Source of the DNA: Sphingomonas sp. Root241
Lineage (GTDB): Bacteria > Pseudomonadota > Alphaproteobacteria > Sphingomonadales > Sphingomonadaceae
DNA length: 64,000 nt
Reading direction: 5' to 3'
Assembly (NCBI RefSeq): GCF_001428865.1
Contig: NZ_LMIV01000001.1
Span: 1,442,236 to 1,506,235 of the forward strand
Below, piece after piece: positions 44,722 through 53,734 of this stretch; positions within the stretch are counted from its first letter, which is position 1, and each line of letters opens with the position of its first letter. The notes under the pieces are model-generated. The model was not told the DNA's origin. It searched no databases and worked only from the letters and a program-made list of their open reading frames with translations. A program made the translations under genes and the position numbers.

Positions 44722-45419
44722 CCGCGACGATCCGGACCGTCGCCGAGACGGGCTCGACCAATATGGATGTGGCCGAACTCGCGCGGAGCGGCGCGAGCGA
44801 AGGCCTGTGGCTGCGCGCTGAACGCCAGACATCGGGAAAGGGCCGGCAGGGCAGGGCGTGGGACTCCCCCGCCGGCAATCTCTACATCTCGACTTTGGTC
44901 CGCGTGCGGCCCGGCGAGCCTGCGCCCGCGACACTGGCGCTGGTCGCGGCGGTGGCGCTGGAGGAAGCGGTATCGCTGTTCGGCGTGCAGCCGATGCTCA
45001 AATGGCCCAACGACCTGCTGGTCGGCGGCGCCAAGCTCTCCGGCATCCTGCTCGAGCGTGTCGAGGACGCAGTGATCATCGGCTTCGGCGTCAACCTCGC
45101 GCACCATCCGGTCGATCTCGATCGTCCCGCCACCAGCATCGCCGCGCACGCGCCTGCGCCGGAACCCCAGGTCTTCGCCGAGACGCTGGCCGAGATATTC
45201 GCCCGCTGGCTCTCGCGCTGGCGCGACGGCATCGCCCCGGTGCGCGACCGCTGGCTCGCTCGTGCACACCCCCTGGATACCGCGCTTACGGCGCGATTGG
45301 CCGACGGGACCTCGACGGAGGGGTTGTTCGGCGGACTCGATGCGCAGGGCGCGCTCATCCTGCGCTTGGCCGACGGCACTACCCGTGTCATTCACGCGGG
45401 CGACGTGTTCCTGCTCTGA
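44718..45419 (+). CDS. birA: Biotin--[acetyl-CoA-carboxylase] ligase
   Basis: A roughly 233-residue group I biotin protein ligase without a DNA-binding domain. It activates biotin as biotinyl-AMP and transfers it to the carboxyl carrier protein. Family motifs are [32 protein letters not shown] (the adenylate loop), [20 protein letters not shown] and IGFGVNLAH. No ATG, GTG or TTG lies in frame between the preceding stop and the T-G-S-T-N motif. The best fit is CTG at 44718, which overlaps the nuoN TGA as CTGA with a GAAGG about 6 bases upstream. It follows nuoN directly. Confidence 0.88.
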   Translation: MTATIRTVAETGSTNMDVAELARSGASEGLWLRAERQTSGKGRQGRAWDSPAGNLYISTLVRVRPGEPAPATLALVAAVALEEAVSLFGVQPMLKWPNDLLVGGAKLSGILLERVEDAVIIGFGVNLAHHPVDLDRPATSIAAHAPAPEPQVFAETLAEIFARWLSRWRDGIAPVRDRWLARAHPLDTALTARLADGTSTEGLFGGLDAQGALILRLADGTTRVIHAGDVFLL

Positions 45420-45430
45420 AGGGAAGGCAA

Positions 45431-46213
45431 ATGCTGCTCGCCGTCGATGCCGGCAACACCAATGTCGTCTTTGCGCTGATCGAGGACGGGGAGATCCGTG
45501 CGCGCTGGCGCATCGCCACCGATCCGCGACGCACCGCCGACGAATATGCGGTGTGGCTGAACCAGCTCCTCAACCTCGAAGGCTATGACCGTTCGGTCGT
45601 GACCGGAGTGATCATCGGCATCGTGGTGCCGCGCGCGCTGCACAATTTGCAGGTGCTCAGCAGCAAATACTTCAAGACCGAGGCGGTGATCGCCGGGCAG
45701 GGGAGTGCCGAATGGGGCTTCCCGCTCGATGTCGAGGAGCCCGGCAGCCTCGGCGCCGATCGCGCGCTCAACATGATCGCGGGGCACGCCCGGCACGAAG
45801 GCGATCTGATCATCATCGACTTCGGCACCGCGACCACCTTCGAGCTGGTCGACTATAAAGGCGCCTACAAGGGCGGGATCATCGCGCCCGGGATCAACCT
45901 GTCGCTCGACGCATTGGTCACCGCGGCCGCCAAGCTGCCCCGTATCGCGATCTCGGCACCCGAGAAAACCAGCGTGGTGGGGCGCAATACGGTCGACCAG
46001 ATGCATATCGGCATCTATTGGGGCTATGTCGCGATGATCGAGGGCCTCGTCGCCCGGCTCAAGGCCGAGGTGGGACGCCCGCTCAAGGTCATCGCCACCG
46101 GCGGACTGGCGGTGCTCTTCGAAAAGCATACATCGGTCTTCGACACGATCGAACCAGACCTGACCATCCAGGGTCTGGCCATGCTGTGGGAACGCAGCCA
46201 GCAAGGAAATTAA
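45431..46213 (+). CDS. coaX: Type III pantothenate kinase
   Basis: A 260-residue ASKHA-fold kinase catalysing the first step of coenzyme A synthesis. It shows the phosphate loop [15 protein letters not shown], the substrate-binding [39 protein letters not shown] and [20 protein letters not shown], all diagnostic of type III rather than CoaA. The ATG has a GGGAAGGC ribosome-binding site and lies 11 bases after birA. Grouping of birA with coaX is common. The TAA stop adjoins the RNase J GTG. Confidence 0.96.
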   Translation: MLLAVDAGNTNVVFALIEDGEIRARWRIATDPRRTADEYAVWLNQLLNLEGYDRSVVTGVIIGIVVPRALHNLQVLSSKYFKTEAVIAGQGSAEWGFPLDVEEPGSLGADRALNMIAGHARHEGDLIIIDFGTATTFELVDYKGAYKGGIIAPGINLSLDALVTAAAKLPRIAISAPEKTSVVGRNTVDQMHIGIYWGYVAMIEGLVARLKAEVGRPLKVIATGGLAVLFEKHTSVFDTIEPDLTIQGLAMLWERSQQGN

Positions 46214-47848
46214 GTGACTCCAGGCAACGAACTCCTCTTCCTCGCGCTCGGCGGCTCGGGCGAGATCGGCATGAACGTCAATCTCTACGGCACGCAGGGC
46301 AAGTGGCTGATGGTCGATTGCGGCATCACCTTCGGCGACGCCAACTATCCCGGGGTCGACGTGATCCTGCCCGACCTCCAGTTCATCGAGGAACGGCTCG
46401 ACGACCTGATCGGCATCGTGCTGACGCACGGCCATGAGGACCATATCGGTGCCTTGCCCTATCTCGCCGGCGACCTTGGCGTGCCGCTTTATGCGACGCC
46501 GTTCACTGCGGGGCTGATCTACGGCAAGCTCGAGGAAGAGGGCATCACCGACAAGGTCGAGCTCAACGTCGTGAAGGAGGACGGCCCCTTCTCGATCGGG
46601 CCGTTCACCATCACCTACACTCCGCTCGCCCATTCGATCCCCGAGGGCAATGCGGTGCTGATCGAGACGCCTTATGGCCGGGTGTTCCACACCGGCGACT
46701 GGAAGCTCGAAGAGGCCCCCGCGCTGGGCGGCGCATCGACTGCGGCCGAACTCACCGCGATCGGCGACCAGGGCGTGCTCGCTTTGGTCTGCGATTCGAC
46801 CAACGTGTTCAACCCCGAGGCATCGGGTTCCGAGATCGACGTCCGCAAAGGCCTCGACGAAGTCGTCGGCGCGGCGACCGGACGCGTGCTTGTCACTACC
46901 TTTGCGTCGAACGCCGCGCGGCTCCAGACGCTGGGCGAAGTCGCCGAGGATACCGGGCGCAAGCTCTGCGTCGCGGGGCGTTCGCTCGACCGGATCATCC
47001 GCGTCGCCAAGGCGACCGGCTATCTGCGCGACTTCCCCGAGACGATCGACTTCGACACCGCGATGAGCTTGCCGCCGCGGCAGGTGATGATCGTCGCGAC
47101 GGGCGGGCAGGGTGAGCCCCGCGCCGCGCTCAATCGCATCGCCGAGGATACCCACGTCCTCAAGGTCCATGCCGGCGACACCGTGGTGTTCTCGTCGCGG
47201 CAGATCCCGGGCAACGAGATCGCGATCGGCAAGATCATGAACACGCTGGCCGGCAAGGGCGTCGAGCTGATCACCGATCGGCAGGCCTTCATCCATGTCT
47301 CGGGACATCCGGGACGCCCCGAGCTGGCCGAGATGTATCGCTGGATCCGGCCGGAAATCATCCTGCCTGTCCATGGCGAGGTGCGGCACATGCACGAGCA
47401 GGCACGCTTTGCGAAGGAGCAAGGGATTCCGCAAGCCATCACGCAGGTGAACGGCGACATCTGGAAGCTGGCGCCGGGCAAGCCGAAGCTGGTCGGACAG
47501 ACGCATGCCGGGCGGCTGGTGCTCGACGGCGACGTGATCCTGCCGGCAGACGGCACGACGATCAACGAGCGGCGGCGGATCGCGCTCTATGGCCAGATCT
47601 CGGTCGCGGTCGCGATCCAGGGCGGGCGGCTCAAGGGTGCGCCGCAGATTCGCGTGCAGGGCGTGCCGGTCGAGGAGGATCGTGACGTGTTCCTCGAAGA
47701 GGCCGCCGAAGCCGCGGCCGAAGCCGTGAAGAAGGACGGCAGGGATATCGAGAAATTGCGCGAGAGCGTGCGGCTCGCGGTGCGCCGTGCTGCGGTGCGC
47801 TTCACCGGAAAGAAGCCGGTGGTCGACGTGCTGGTCGTGGAGCTCTGA
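46214..47848 (+). CDS. rnj: Ribonuclease J
   Basis: A 544-residue metallo-beta-lactamase/beta-CASP ribonuclease with combined endo- and 5'-3' exoribonuclease activity in characterised relatives. The metal motif is THGHEDHIGALPY (His 72, 74, Asp 76, His 77). Later motifs are THSIPEGNAVLIETPYGRVF with HTGDWK, VCDSTN, the beta-CASP FSSRQIPGNEIAIGKIMNTL, HVSGHPGRPELAEMYRWIRP and PVHGEVRHMHEQARFA. The GTG start at 46214 follows coaX after a GCAAGGAA leader. RNase J is usual in alphaproteobacteria. Confidence 0.95.
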   Translation: MTPGNELLFLALGGSGEIGMNVNLYGTQGKWLMVDCGITFGDANYPGVDVILPDLQFIEERLDDLIGIVLTHGHEDHIGALPYLAGDLGVPLYATPFTAGLIYGKLEEEGITDKVELNVVKEDGPFSIGPFTITYTPLAHSIPEGNAVLIETPYGRVFHTGDWKLEEAPALGGASTAAELTAIGDQGVLALVCDSTNVFNPEASGSEIDVRKGLDEVVGAATGRVLVTTFASNAARLQTLGEVAEDTGRKLCVAGRSLDRIIRVAKATGYLRDFPETIDFDTAMSLPPRQVMIVATGGQGEPRAALNRIAEDTHVLKVHAGDTVVFSSRQIPGNEIAIGKIMNTLAGKGVELITDRQAFIHVSGHPGRPELAEMYRWIRPEIILPVHGEVRHMHEQARFAKEQGIPQAITQVNGDIWKLAPGKPKLVGQTHAGRLVLDGDVILPADGTTINERRRIALYGQISVAVAIQGGRLKGAPQIRVQGVPVEEDRDVFLEEAAEAAAEAVKKDGRDIEKLRESVRLAVRRAAVRFTGKKPVVDVLVVEL

Positions 47849-47851
47849 GCC

Positions 47852-48118
47852 ATGCGCTGGCAGTCGATGCTCGCGATCTACATATTGTTCTGGGCGTTCT
47901 CGGTGTTCCTGGTGCTGCCCTTCGGGGTCCGCACCGCGCAGGAAGCGGGGGCAGAACTCGTCCCCGGCCAGGCCGAGAGCGCGCCGCACGGCTTCAGCCC
48001 GAAGAAGATCGCGATCCGCACGACGATCGTCGCAACGGTGTTGTTCGGACTTTTCTTTCTCAACTACATCAACGGTTGGGTGACGGCCGACATGCTCGAC
48101 TGGGTCCACCGGAAGTAG
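47852..48118 (+). CDS. DUF1467 family membrane protein
   Basis: An 88-residue protein with two membrane helices (SMLAIYILFWAFSVFLVLPF and IVATVLFGLFFLNYINGWV) separated by a loop containing GVRTAQEAGAELVPGQAESA. The helix-loop-helix with the PFGVRT motif and the Pro-His-Gly segment matches DUF1467, an alphaproteobacterial family of unknown function commonly found after RNase J. Three bases separate it from rnj. It is the last gene in the plus-strand run that begins at nuoA. Confidence 0.85.
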   Translation: MRWQSMLAIYILFWAFSVFLVLPFGVRTAQEAGAELVPGQAESAPHGFSPKKIAIRTTIVATVLFGLFFLNYINGWVTADMLDWVHRK

Positions 48119-48273
48119 GATTTCGCGGGCTTAACTTCGCACTTTGCCCGCGGTTCGCGAATGAAAATTGCGGGCTCAAGCATGAAAATGTCGTGATGGG
48201 TTGAGTCTGATTCCACACTGTCAAAGAGCCGACAGCGAGGCTGGCACAGCAAATCCTACATTGGAAGTATCTC

Positions 48274-48353
48274 GTCATCCCGGCGAAAGCCGGGATCTCA
48301 GGCTGCGAGCGAACGGGACCGTTGCACGAGATCCCGGCTTTCGCCGGGATGAC
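48274..48353. repeat. Paired palindromic repeat (family B), copy 2
   Basis: Arms GTCATCCCGGCGAAAGCCGG with GATCTC and GAGATCCCGGCTTTCGCCGG with GATGAC form a near-perfect inverted pair in the gap between DUF1467 and the coiled-coil gene. The rest of this 237-base gap (48119-48273) shows nothing recognisable apart from a few AT-rich words. Confidence 0.82.
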
Positions 48354-48355
48354 GG

Positions 48356-50647
48356 TTAGGTCCGCAGCCGCTCGATGGCCTGGGCGAGGGCGACGTAGAG
48401 CTTGCCCATATCCGAGGAGAGCAGGGTGACGCCCAGGGTCGAGCCGTCGCGCAGGGCGAGGATGTGGCGCAGCATCGACTCGAAATCGTGGATGTAACGA
48501 TTCACGTGCTCGTTGAACGCCGGATCGGCGTCGTAGAGGCGCGCGATCTCGCGGGTTTCGCCCGCATCGAGCAGGCGCACGGCGCGGCGCGTGAAGACGC
48601 CACGATCGCCCTTGAGATAGGCGGCCCAGGCGCTGTCGGCGACTTCGGCGGAAAAAGCCTTGGCGATGTCGATCGAGGCCGAGTTGAGCGCTTCGATCAG
48701 CAAGGTGGTGCGGCGGGCGAAATTGTCGCTGTCGGCGCGTTCGCGATCGACGCGCTCCTCCTCGATCCGTGCCTCGATCTGCGAGGTCGTCTCGGCGAGC
48801 GACATCATCTGCTGGGTGAGCCGTTCGGAAGCACGCGTCGCGGCCGTGACCGCCGCTTCGGTGGTATCGACGAGATCGGCGATCTGACGGCGAACCGTGG
48901 CATCGACCGCGCGCTTGAGCGCAGTGCTGCTGGCTTCCTCGAGCGCACTGGCAGCGCTGGGCACGATCGTGGCGAGCGACTCGCGGGCATGGGCGGCGGC
49001 GGCGCTGGCGGTCTCGCGCACGCTCACCAGGGCATCGACGAGCTGCGGCGCCGCGGTCTCGGCGAAGCGACGGGTGGTATCGATGGTATCGTCGACGATC
49101 GCACCGAGCGAGGCTGCCTGTTCGCTGCCCGTGGCGAGCGTCTCGAGCAACGAGGCCTGGGTCTTGGCGAGCGTGTCGCGCTGCTGCGAGACGACATCGG
49201 CGATCGCCTCGATCGCGTCGTGCGTGCTCTCCGCGGCAGTGACGAGCGCGAGCAATTCGGGCTTGGCGCCGGAGACGACCTTGCGGCTGGCGCTGATCCG
49301 ATCGTCCAGCCGGGCGAGGGCTTCGGGCAGTGTCTCGTCGATTTCGCGCGCGGAGGCATCGAGCGCAGTGAGCAGGTCTTCGGACGTGCCGATCGCCTTA
49401 CGGGCGAGTTGATCGCCGGTGCGCAATGCTTCCGACATCGCCTCCATCGAACCATGGAGCGCACTGACCGACGCGGCCAGCGACTGGGTGCGATCGGTGC
49501 CTGCGGCGTGCAGGACCTGGAGCTCGCGATCGAGCCGGTCGACACCCGAGGAGAGGCCAGCGAAGAGGACGTCGCCGCGTCCCTGCTCCTCGGCCAGGCG
49601 TGCGCCGATGCGGCCAATGGCCTCTTCGATCACAGCCATGCGCTCACCGAGCGCTTCGGCGCTGTCGCGGCCGGCGCGGTCGAGCGCGGCCTGATTGGCG
49701 CTGAGCATCGCGAGGATCGCCTCGCCCTGCGTGGCGATGCCCTTACGGGCTTCGTCGACGGCGCCGGCAGCACGATCGAGCACGGCGTCTACCGCGACCG
49801 ACATCTGGCCGGTAACCTGTTCGAGCCGCGAGCTCGCAGTCTCGCTGGTCGCTTCCATGCGGGAGATGTGCGCGGCGAGACGCTCGGCGGCGCCGCCGGC
49901 GATCTGGTCGGCCTCGCGGCCACGTTCGGCCAATGCGGTGAGCTGTGTATCGAGCGAGGCGGCGCGCTGGCTGGCGAGCAGCCCCGCATCGTCGATGCGG
50001 CTGGCCAGCCCGTGCATTTCCTCATGCGCCTTGGGCAGGGTGGTCAGGATGATCTCGAATCGCTTCTCGGCCTGATCCATCGCATCGCCGAAGGTGCGGA
50101 TGCTGCCGTCCATCAACTGCGCCTGGTGGCCGACCATATCGGCAGCGCCCTCGACGCGCTCGGCCGCGCGTTCGCCGAGAGAGGCGAGCGCTGTGGTGTG
50201 TTCAGCGAGCGCGGCACGGTTCTCGGCGATGCGGGCGGAGATCGTCGCCATCGCCCGGTCGAGCGCGGCGGCTTCGGTACGCATCGCGCGGGCAGTGGCG
50301 TCGAAACGGCGGGCTTCCGCGCGACTCGTGCGCATCGCGAGCATGTAGAGGATGCCGATCAGCGCCGGCGGCACGCAGAGCGCCGCGATCAGCTGGATAA
50401 GCGCAACCGGCTCCATGCCCTGCTGAAAGGCGGGAAGCGCTAGCCAGCCCATGCCGACGAACCACGCCGCGGCGGCGAGCCATGCCAGCGCGGGAAGGAG
50501 CCAGGCGGTATTGCGGCGCGGCGCCTCATCCTCGTCGAAGGAGAGATCCTCCAGCGGCCCGGGCAGGGCCGAATTGTCCGAAAGGACGAGCTCTTCGTTG
50601 CCGTTGGACGGCTCGATGGCGACCTGCGCGGTGTTTCCCCCAGTCAT
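48356..50647 (-). CDS. Large membrane-anchored coiled-coil protein
   Basis: A 763-residue protein not matched to a named family. The first 75 residues are acidic and soluble (ELVLSDNSALPGPLEDLSFD). Two hydrophobic helices follow (about 78-98, WLLPALAWLAAAAWFVGMGW, and about 108-131, VALIQLIAALCVPPALIGIL). The remainder is an almost continuous helix of Ala/Glu/Arg/Ser-rich heptads, with repeated words such as ASRLEQVTGQMSVAVDAVLD and ASERLTQQMMSLAETTSQIE. This resembles methyl-accepting or apolipoprotein-like coiled coils but lacks the signalling hairpin of chemoreceptors. The C-terminal 110 residues look globular (RRAVRLLDAGETREIARLYD). It is divergent from an Hpt-like gene. A cytoplasmic scaffold or tether is inferred. 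Confidence 0.75.
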   Translation of the reverse strand: MTGGNTAQVAIEPSNGNEELVLSDNSALPGPLEDLSFDEDEAPRRNTAWLLPALAWLAAAAWFVGMGWLALPAFQQGMEPVALIQLIAALCVPPALIGILYMLAMRTSRAEARRFDATARAMRTEAAALDRAMATISARIAENRAALAEHTTALASLGERAAERVEGAADMVGHQAQLMDGSIRTFGDAMDQAEKRFEIILTTLPKAHEEMHGLASRIDDAGLLASQRAASLDTQLTALAERGREADQIAGGAAERLAAHISRMEATSETASSRLEQVTGQMSVAVDAVLDRAAGAVDEARKGIATQGEAILAMLSANQAALDRAGRDSAEALGERMAVIEEAIGRIGARLAEEQGRGDVLFAGLSSGVDRLDRELQVLHAAGTDRTQSLAASVSALHGSMEAMSEALRTGDQLARKAIGTSEDLLTALDASAREIDETLPEALARLDDRISASRKVVSGAKPELLALVTAAESTHDAIEAIADVVSQQRDTLAKTQASLLETLATGSEQAASLGAIVDDTIDTTRRFAETAAPQLVDALVSVRETASAAAAHARESLATIVPSAASALEEASSTALKRAVDATVRRQIADLVDTTEAAVTAATRASERLTQQMMSLAETTSQIEARIEEERVDRERADSDNFARRTTLLIEALNSASIDIAKAFSAEVADSAWAAYLKGDRGVFTRRAVRLLDAGETREIARLYDADPAFNEHVNRYIHDFESMLRHILALRDGSTLGVTLLSSDMGKLYVALAQAIERLRT

Positions 50648-50653
50648 GGCGCA

Positions 50654-50681
50654 ACTGTACCATGTTTGGACGTTTCGCCAA
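50654..50681 (-). promoter_or_regulatory. Predicted promoter of the coiled-coil gene, possibly leaderless
   Basis: On the minus strand TTGGCG (50676-50681), a 16-base spacer and TACAGT (50654-50659) precede the ATG at 50647. The start point predicted from the -10 falls at or within a base or two of the A of the ATG, and no ribosome-binding site is visible there. Confidence 0.4.
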
Positions 50682-50727
50682 ATATCGCCGCAACCAAGAA
50701 TTAAGCCTCTTCGGGGTAGCACGGGGC

Positions 50728-51021
50728 ATGGCATATGACCCCGGTGCAATCGATGCGACGCTGGCGGCAGCGGTGGGCGACGAACCCGCGCTGATCGCCG
50801 AATTGCGCGAATCCTTCCTCGAGAGCGTGAGAAAGTGTGTCGGCGCGATGAAATCGGCGGAAGGGCCCGATGCCTGGGCGACGGCGGCGCTGCGGCTCAA
50901 AGGACTGGCGGCGAGCTTCGGCGCGGTCCGGCTGATGGCGCTGGCCTCCGAAGCCGTGAACGGCCCCGCGCAGGACGGCGCGGTGCTGCGCCGGCTGCAT
51001 CGCGCGATCGACAGGCTTTAA
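50728..51021 (+). CDS. Hpt-like helical protein lacking the phospho-accepting histidine
   Basis: A 97-residue helical-bundle protein starting MAYDPGAIDATLAAAVGDEP. The region WATAALRLKGLAASFGAVRL aligns with the Hpt motif A-H-x-L-K-G-x-A-x-x-x-G-A, but Leu stands where the phosphorylated His should be. The protein is probably a domain that binds a receiver or kinase, not a phosphorelay donor. The ATG at 50728 keeps an 80-base divergent promoter gap; an ATG at 50662 would add 22 residues with no ribosome-binding site. The role is inferred only from fold. Confidence 0.68.
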   Translation: MAYDPGAIDATLAAAVGDEPALIAELRESFLESVRKCVGAMKSAEGPDAWATAALRLKGLAASFGAVRLMALASEAVNGPAQDGAVLRRLHRAIDRL

Positions 51022-51029
51022 ACCATTCC

Positions 51030-51110
51030 GTCATCCCGGCGAACGCCGGGATCTCGTGCTGCGAGCGGAACGTGCCATTTCCTGAGGTCCCGGCGTTCGC
51101 CGGGACGACG
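51030..51110. repeat. Paired palindromic repeat (family B), copy 3
   Basis: Arms TCATCCCGGCGAACGCCGGG with ATCTCG and GGTCCCGGCGTTCGCCGGGA, nearly the same as copies 1 and 2, but with AACG in place of AAAG in the loop and the mirrored change in the other arm. It fills the gap between two convergent genes. Confidence 0.8.
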
Positions 51111-51115
51111 GTCTG

Positions 51116-52294
51116 CTACCGCTTCCTGCTCAGCTCGCGCATTGCGGCGTCCAGTCCCGCGAGCGTGAGCGGGTACATGCGATCCTGCATCAGCTCGCGG
51201 ATGATCCGCACCGACTGGGTATAGCTCCAATGCGCCTCGGGCAGGACGTTGAGCCAGACCGCGGCGGGATAGGTGTTGACCAGGCGCTGCATCCAGACGC
51301 CGCCGGCCTCTTCGTTGAAATGCTCGACCGAGCCGCCGGGGTGGCTGATCTCGTATGCGCTCATCGAAGCGTCGCCGACGAAGATCAGTTTATAGTCGTG
51401 GCCATATTTGTGGAGCACGTCCCAGGTCGGCGTGCGCTCGGTGAAGCGGCGGCGATTGTCCTTCCACACGCCCTCGTACGGGCAATTGTGGAAATAGAAG
51501 AATTCGAGATTCTTGAACTCCGACGTGGCGGCCGAGAACAGCTCCTCGCAGAGCTTGACGAACGGGTCCATCGAACCGCCGACGTCGAGGAAGAGGAGGA
51601 GCTTGACGGCATTGTGGCGCTCGGGGCGCATGCGGACGTCGAGCCAGCCTTGCTTTGCGGTGCCCTCGATCGTCGCGTCCATGTCGAGCTCGTCGGCGGC
51701 GCCTTCCCGGGCGAAGCGGCGCAGGCGGCGTAGCGCGACCTTGATGTTGCGGGTGCCGAGCTCCTTCGTGTTGTCGAGGTTGCGGAATTCACGCTGATCC
51801 CAGACCTTGATGGCGCGGCCGTGCTTGCCTTCGCCGCCGATGCGGACGCCTTCGGGATTGTAGCCGCCATTGCCGAAGGGCGAGGTGCCGCCGGTGCCGA
51901 TCCACTTGCTGCCGCCCTGATGACGGGCATGCTGCTCCTCGAGCCGCTGCTTGAGCGTCTCCATGATCTCGTCCCACGAGCCGAGCGACTGGATGGCGGC
52001 CATTTCCTCGGGAGTGAGGAATTTCTCGGCGATCGCCTTGAGCCAGTCTTCCGGGATGTCCGCGGGGGCGACGCCGTAGCTGGTGGCGATGCCGCGGAAG
52101 ACCTTGGCGAAGACCTGGTCGAAGCGATCGAGCAGCCCCTCGTCCTTCACGAAGGTGGCGCGGGCGAGATAGTAAAAGGCCTCGGGCGTGCGCTCGATCA
52201 CGTCGCGGTCGAGCGCTTCGAGCAGGACCAGGTGCTCCTTGAGGCTGGCCGGGATGCCCGCGGCGCGCAGCTCGTCGAGGAAGGAGAAGAACAT
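51116..52294 (-). CDS. VWA-domain protein (CoxE-like)
   Basis: A 392-residue cytoplasmic protein with an N-terminal helical half (FFSFLDELRAAGIPASLKEH) and a C-terminal von Willebrand factor A domain. The metal-ion-dependent adhesion site is FLDVGGSMDPFVKLCEELFS; it reads D-x-G-x-S, not D-x-S-x-S, which is usual in CoxE/DUF58-type VWA proteins. Later segments KLIFVGDASMSAYEI (third metal ligand region) and YTQSVRIIRELMQDRMYPLT follow. VWA proteins of this type work with MoxR AAA+ ATPases as chaperones for metallo-enzymes or protein complexes; a MoxR gene lies about 3.3 kb upstream in the same direction. Confidence 0.88.
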   Translation of the reverse strand: MFFSFLDELRAAGIPASLKEHLVLLEALDRDVIERTPEAFYYLARATFVKDEGLLDRFDQVFAKVFRGIATSYGVAPADIPEDWLKAIAEKFLTPEEMAAIQSLGSWDEIMETLKQRLEEQHARHQGGSKWIGTGGTSPFGNGGYNPEGVRIGGEGKHGRAIKVWDQREFRNLDNTKELGTRNIKVALRRLRRFAREGAADELDMDATIEGTAKQGWLDVRMRPERHNAVKLLLFLDVGGSMDPFVKLCEELFSAATSEFKNLEFFYFHNCPYEGVWKDNRRRFTERTPTWDVLHKYGHDYKLIFVGDASMSAYEISHPGGSVEHFNEEAGGVWMQRLVNTYPAAVWLNVLPEAHWSYTQSVRIIRELMQDRMYPLTLAGLDAAMRELSRKR

Positions 52295-52302
52295 CGCCCC
52301 TT

Positions 52303-53709
52303 TTAGGGCTGGCGCTCGTACAGCGTCCAGTGGGTGCCCGACATGCCATGGGCGTGGGCTTCGGCGATCGGGGCGTAATGCGCGCCGCAAAGCGCGATCA
52401 GGCGGGGCGGCTCCTCGCCGCGGAACCGATCGGCGAAGAAGAAGCGCGCGGCGGTGCAATCGGCGAGCTGGACCTGCAGGGGATAATGCGCGGAGGCCGC
52501 CGCCGCCTCGAGCGTCGCTATGCCGGTCTCGCGATCGAGAAGGAGGTGGGTGCCCTGCGGTGCGCGCGCCTGCATCGCGCGGATCGCGGCGCCGGGATCG
52601 CCGCGGCGGTTGATCGCCAGATCCATGTCGAGCGCCAGGCTGGCAGCGGTGATCGCGGCGAGCGCGCCGGCGGCGAGCCAGCGCTTCCAGCCCCCGGCAC
52701 GCCAGCCCAGCCAGAGGAACTCGGCGATCAGGATGAGGAGTGCGATGCCGACAAGGAGATAATAACGCGGGTGCGCGACATTGCCCGGGCGGAGCAGCAC
52801 CAGCGCCAGCGGGAAAGCGAGGATCGCGAGGCGGTGAAAGGCGATACGTGAGACACCGGCGGAAGGCGCGAGGATGACGAGCGCCGGAATGGCGGCGAAC
52901 CACCAGATGCTCACCACCGGCAGGCCGACGACATATTGCACCAGCTCCGACACGCCGTGGAGCAGTCCCATCGTGTCATACGGATCGTAGCGGCCGAACT
53001 TGAAGCCGGTGTGCGCTGCGGCCGCGCCGAGGATGATCACGGCGACGAGGCCCAGCGCTATCGCCGAGGGGAGGAGCAATCGCATCGTGCGCAGGACCGC
53101 CGCCTTGAACGACTCCCGCCTCCACAGCGCGAAGAATACCCAGCCTGCGATCGCGCAGAAGCCGAAGAACATGATCAGCTGCGAGAAGGCGCCGAGGAAG
53201 AAGCAGATCGCCAGTGCGAGTGCGGGGCTGCGCTCGGCTTCGCCGGCGAGCCAGCGATCGACGAGGAGGATCGCCATGAGCAGAGCGAGCGACATCGGCG
53301 CGTAGCCCCGCGCCTCTGAGCCCAGGGTCACGAGGGCGGGCGAGACCGCGAAGAGCAAGGCAGTGATCAGTCCCAGCGCGAGGCTGCGGCGCGCGCCGAT
53401 CATCGCCGCCACGAGGATCGCCAGCGTGCCGGTGACGATCGACAGCGCGCGGGCAAGCGGCGGCGGTGCGTCGAATCCGACCAGCAGCAGCCATAGCGAG
53501 TTCAGATGGTGGTTGTTGTCGTGATTGATGTTGAGGAAGATGGCGAGCGGGGTGCCGGCATCGTGCGCCTGCTTCGCCGACCATGCCTCATCGAGCCAAA
53601 GCGCGCCCTGCGCACCGGCGATGCGGAGCGCGAGCCCGAGCACGACGATCGCGCCGAGCAGCCACCAATATCGCCTGTCGGCACCCTCAGCCCCCATGGC
53701 GCCTTTCAT
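52303..53709 (-). CDS. Membrane glycosyltransferase-like protein (GT39/PMT-type)
   Basis: A 468-residue protein with about ten membrane helices. The first loop has LWLDEAWSAKQAHDAGTPLA, resembling the D-E-x-W acidic motif of lipid-linked sugar transferases (PMT/ArnT group). Later helices alternate (LITALLFAVSPALVTLGSEA with Arg-Gly-Tyr, and VVSIWWFAAIPALVILA). A soluble C-terminal part (THLLLDRETGIATLEAAAAS) faces the periplasm. Function and donor lipid are unknown. It lies between a VWA protein and a CHAP protein, both on the same strand, with small gaps on either side, so co-transcription is likely. Confidence 0.75.
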   Translation of the reverse strand: MKGAMGAEGADRRYWWLLGAIVVLGLALRIAGAQGALWLDEAWSAKQAHDAGTPLAIFLNINHDNNHHLNSLWLLLVGFDAPPPLARALSIVTGTLAILVAAMIGARRSLALGLITALLFAVSPALVTLGSEARGYAPMSLALLMAILLVDRWLAGEAERSPALALAICFFLGAFSQLIMFFGFCAIAGWVFFALWRRESFKAAVLRTMRLLLPSAIALGLVAVIILGAAAAHTGFKFGRYDPYDTMGLLHGVSELVQYVVGLPVVSIWWFAAIPALVILAPSAGVSRIAFHRLAILAFPLALVLLRPGNVAHPRYYLLVGIALLILIAEFLWLGWRAGGWKRWLAAGALAAITAASLALDMDLAINRRGDPGAAIRAMQARAPQGTHLLLDRETGIATLEAAAASAHYPLQVQLADCTAARFFFADRFRGEEPPRLIALCGAHYAPIAEAHAHGMSGTHWTLYERQP

Positions 53710-53734
53710 GCTTCAGTGCCGGGGCCCACACAAG

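Noticed and set aside
45392..48109. A 905-codon open frame on the minus strand spanning coaX and rnj
   Set aside because: Antisense shadow of two well-supported genes; the translation is composed of His/Arg/Asp/Gly repeats without domain logic.
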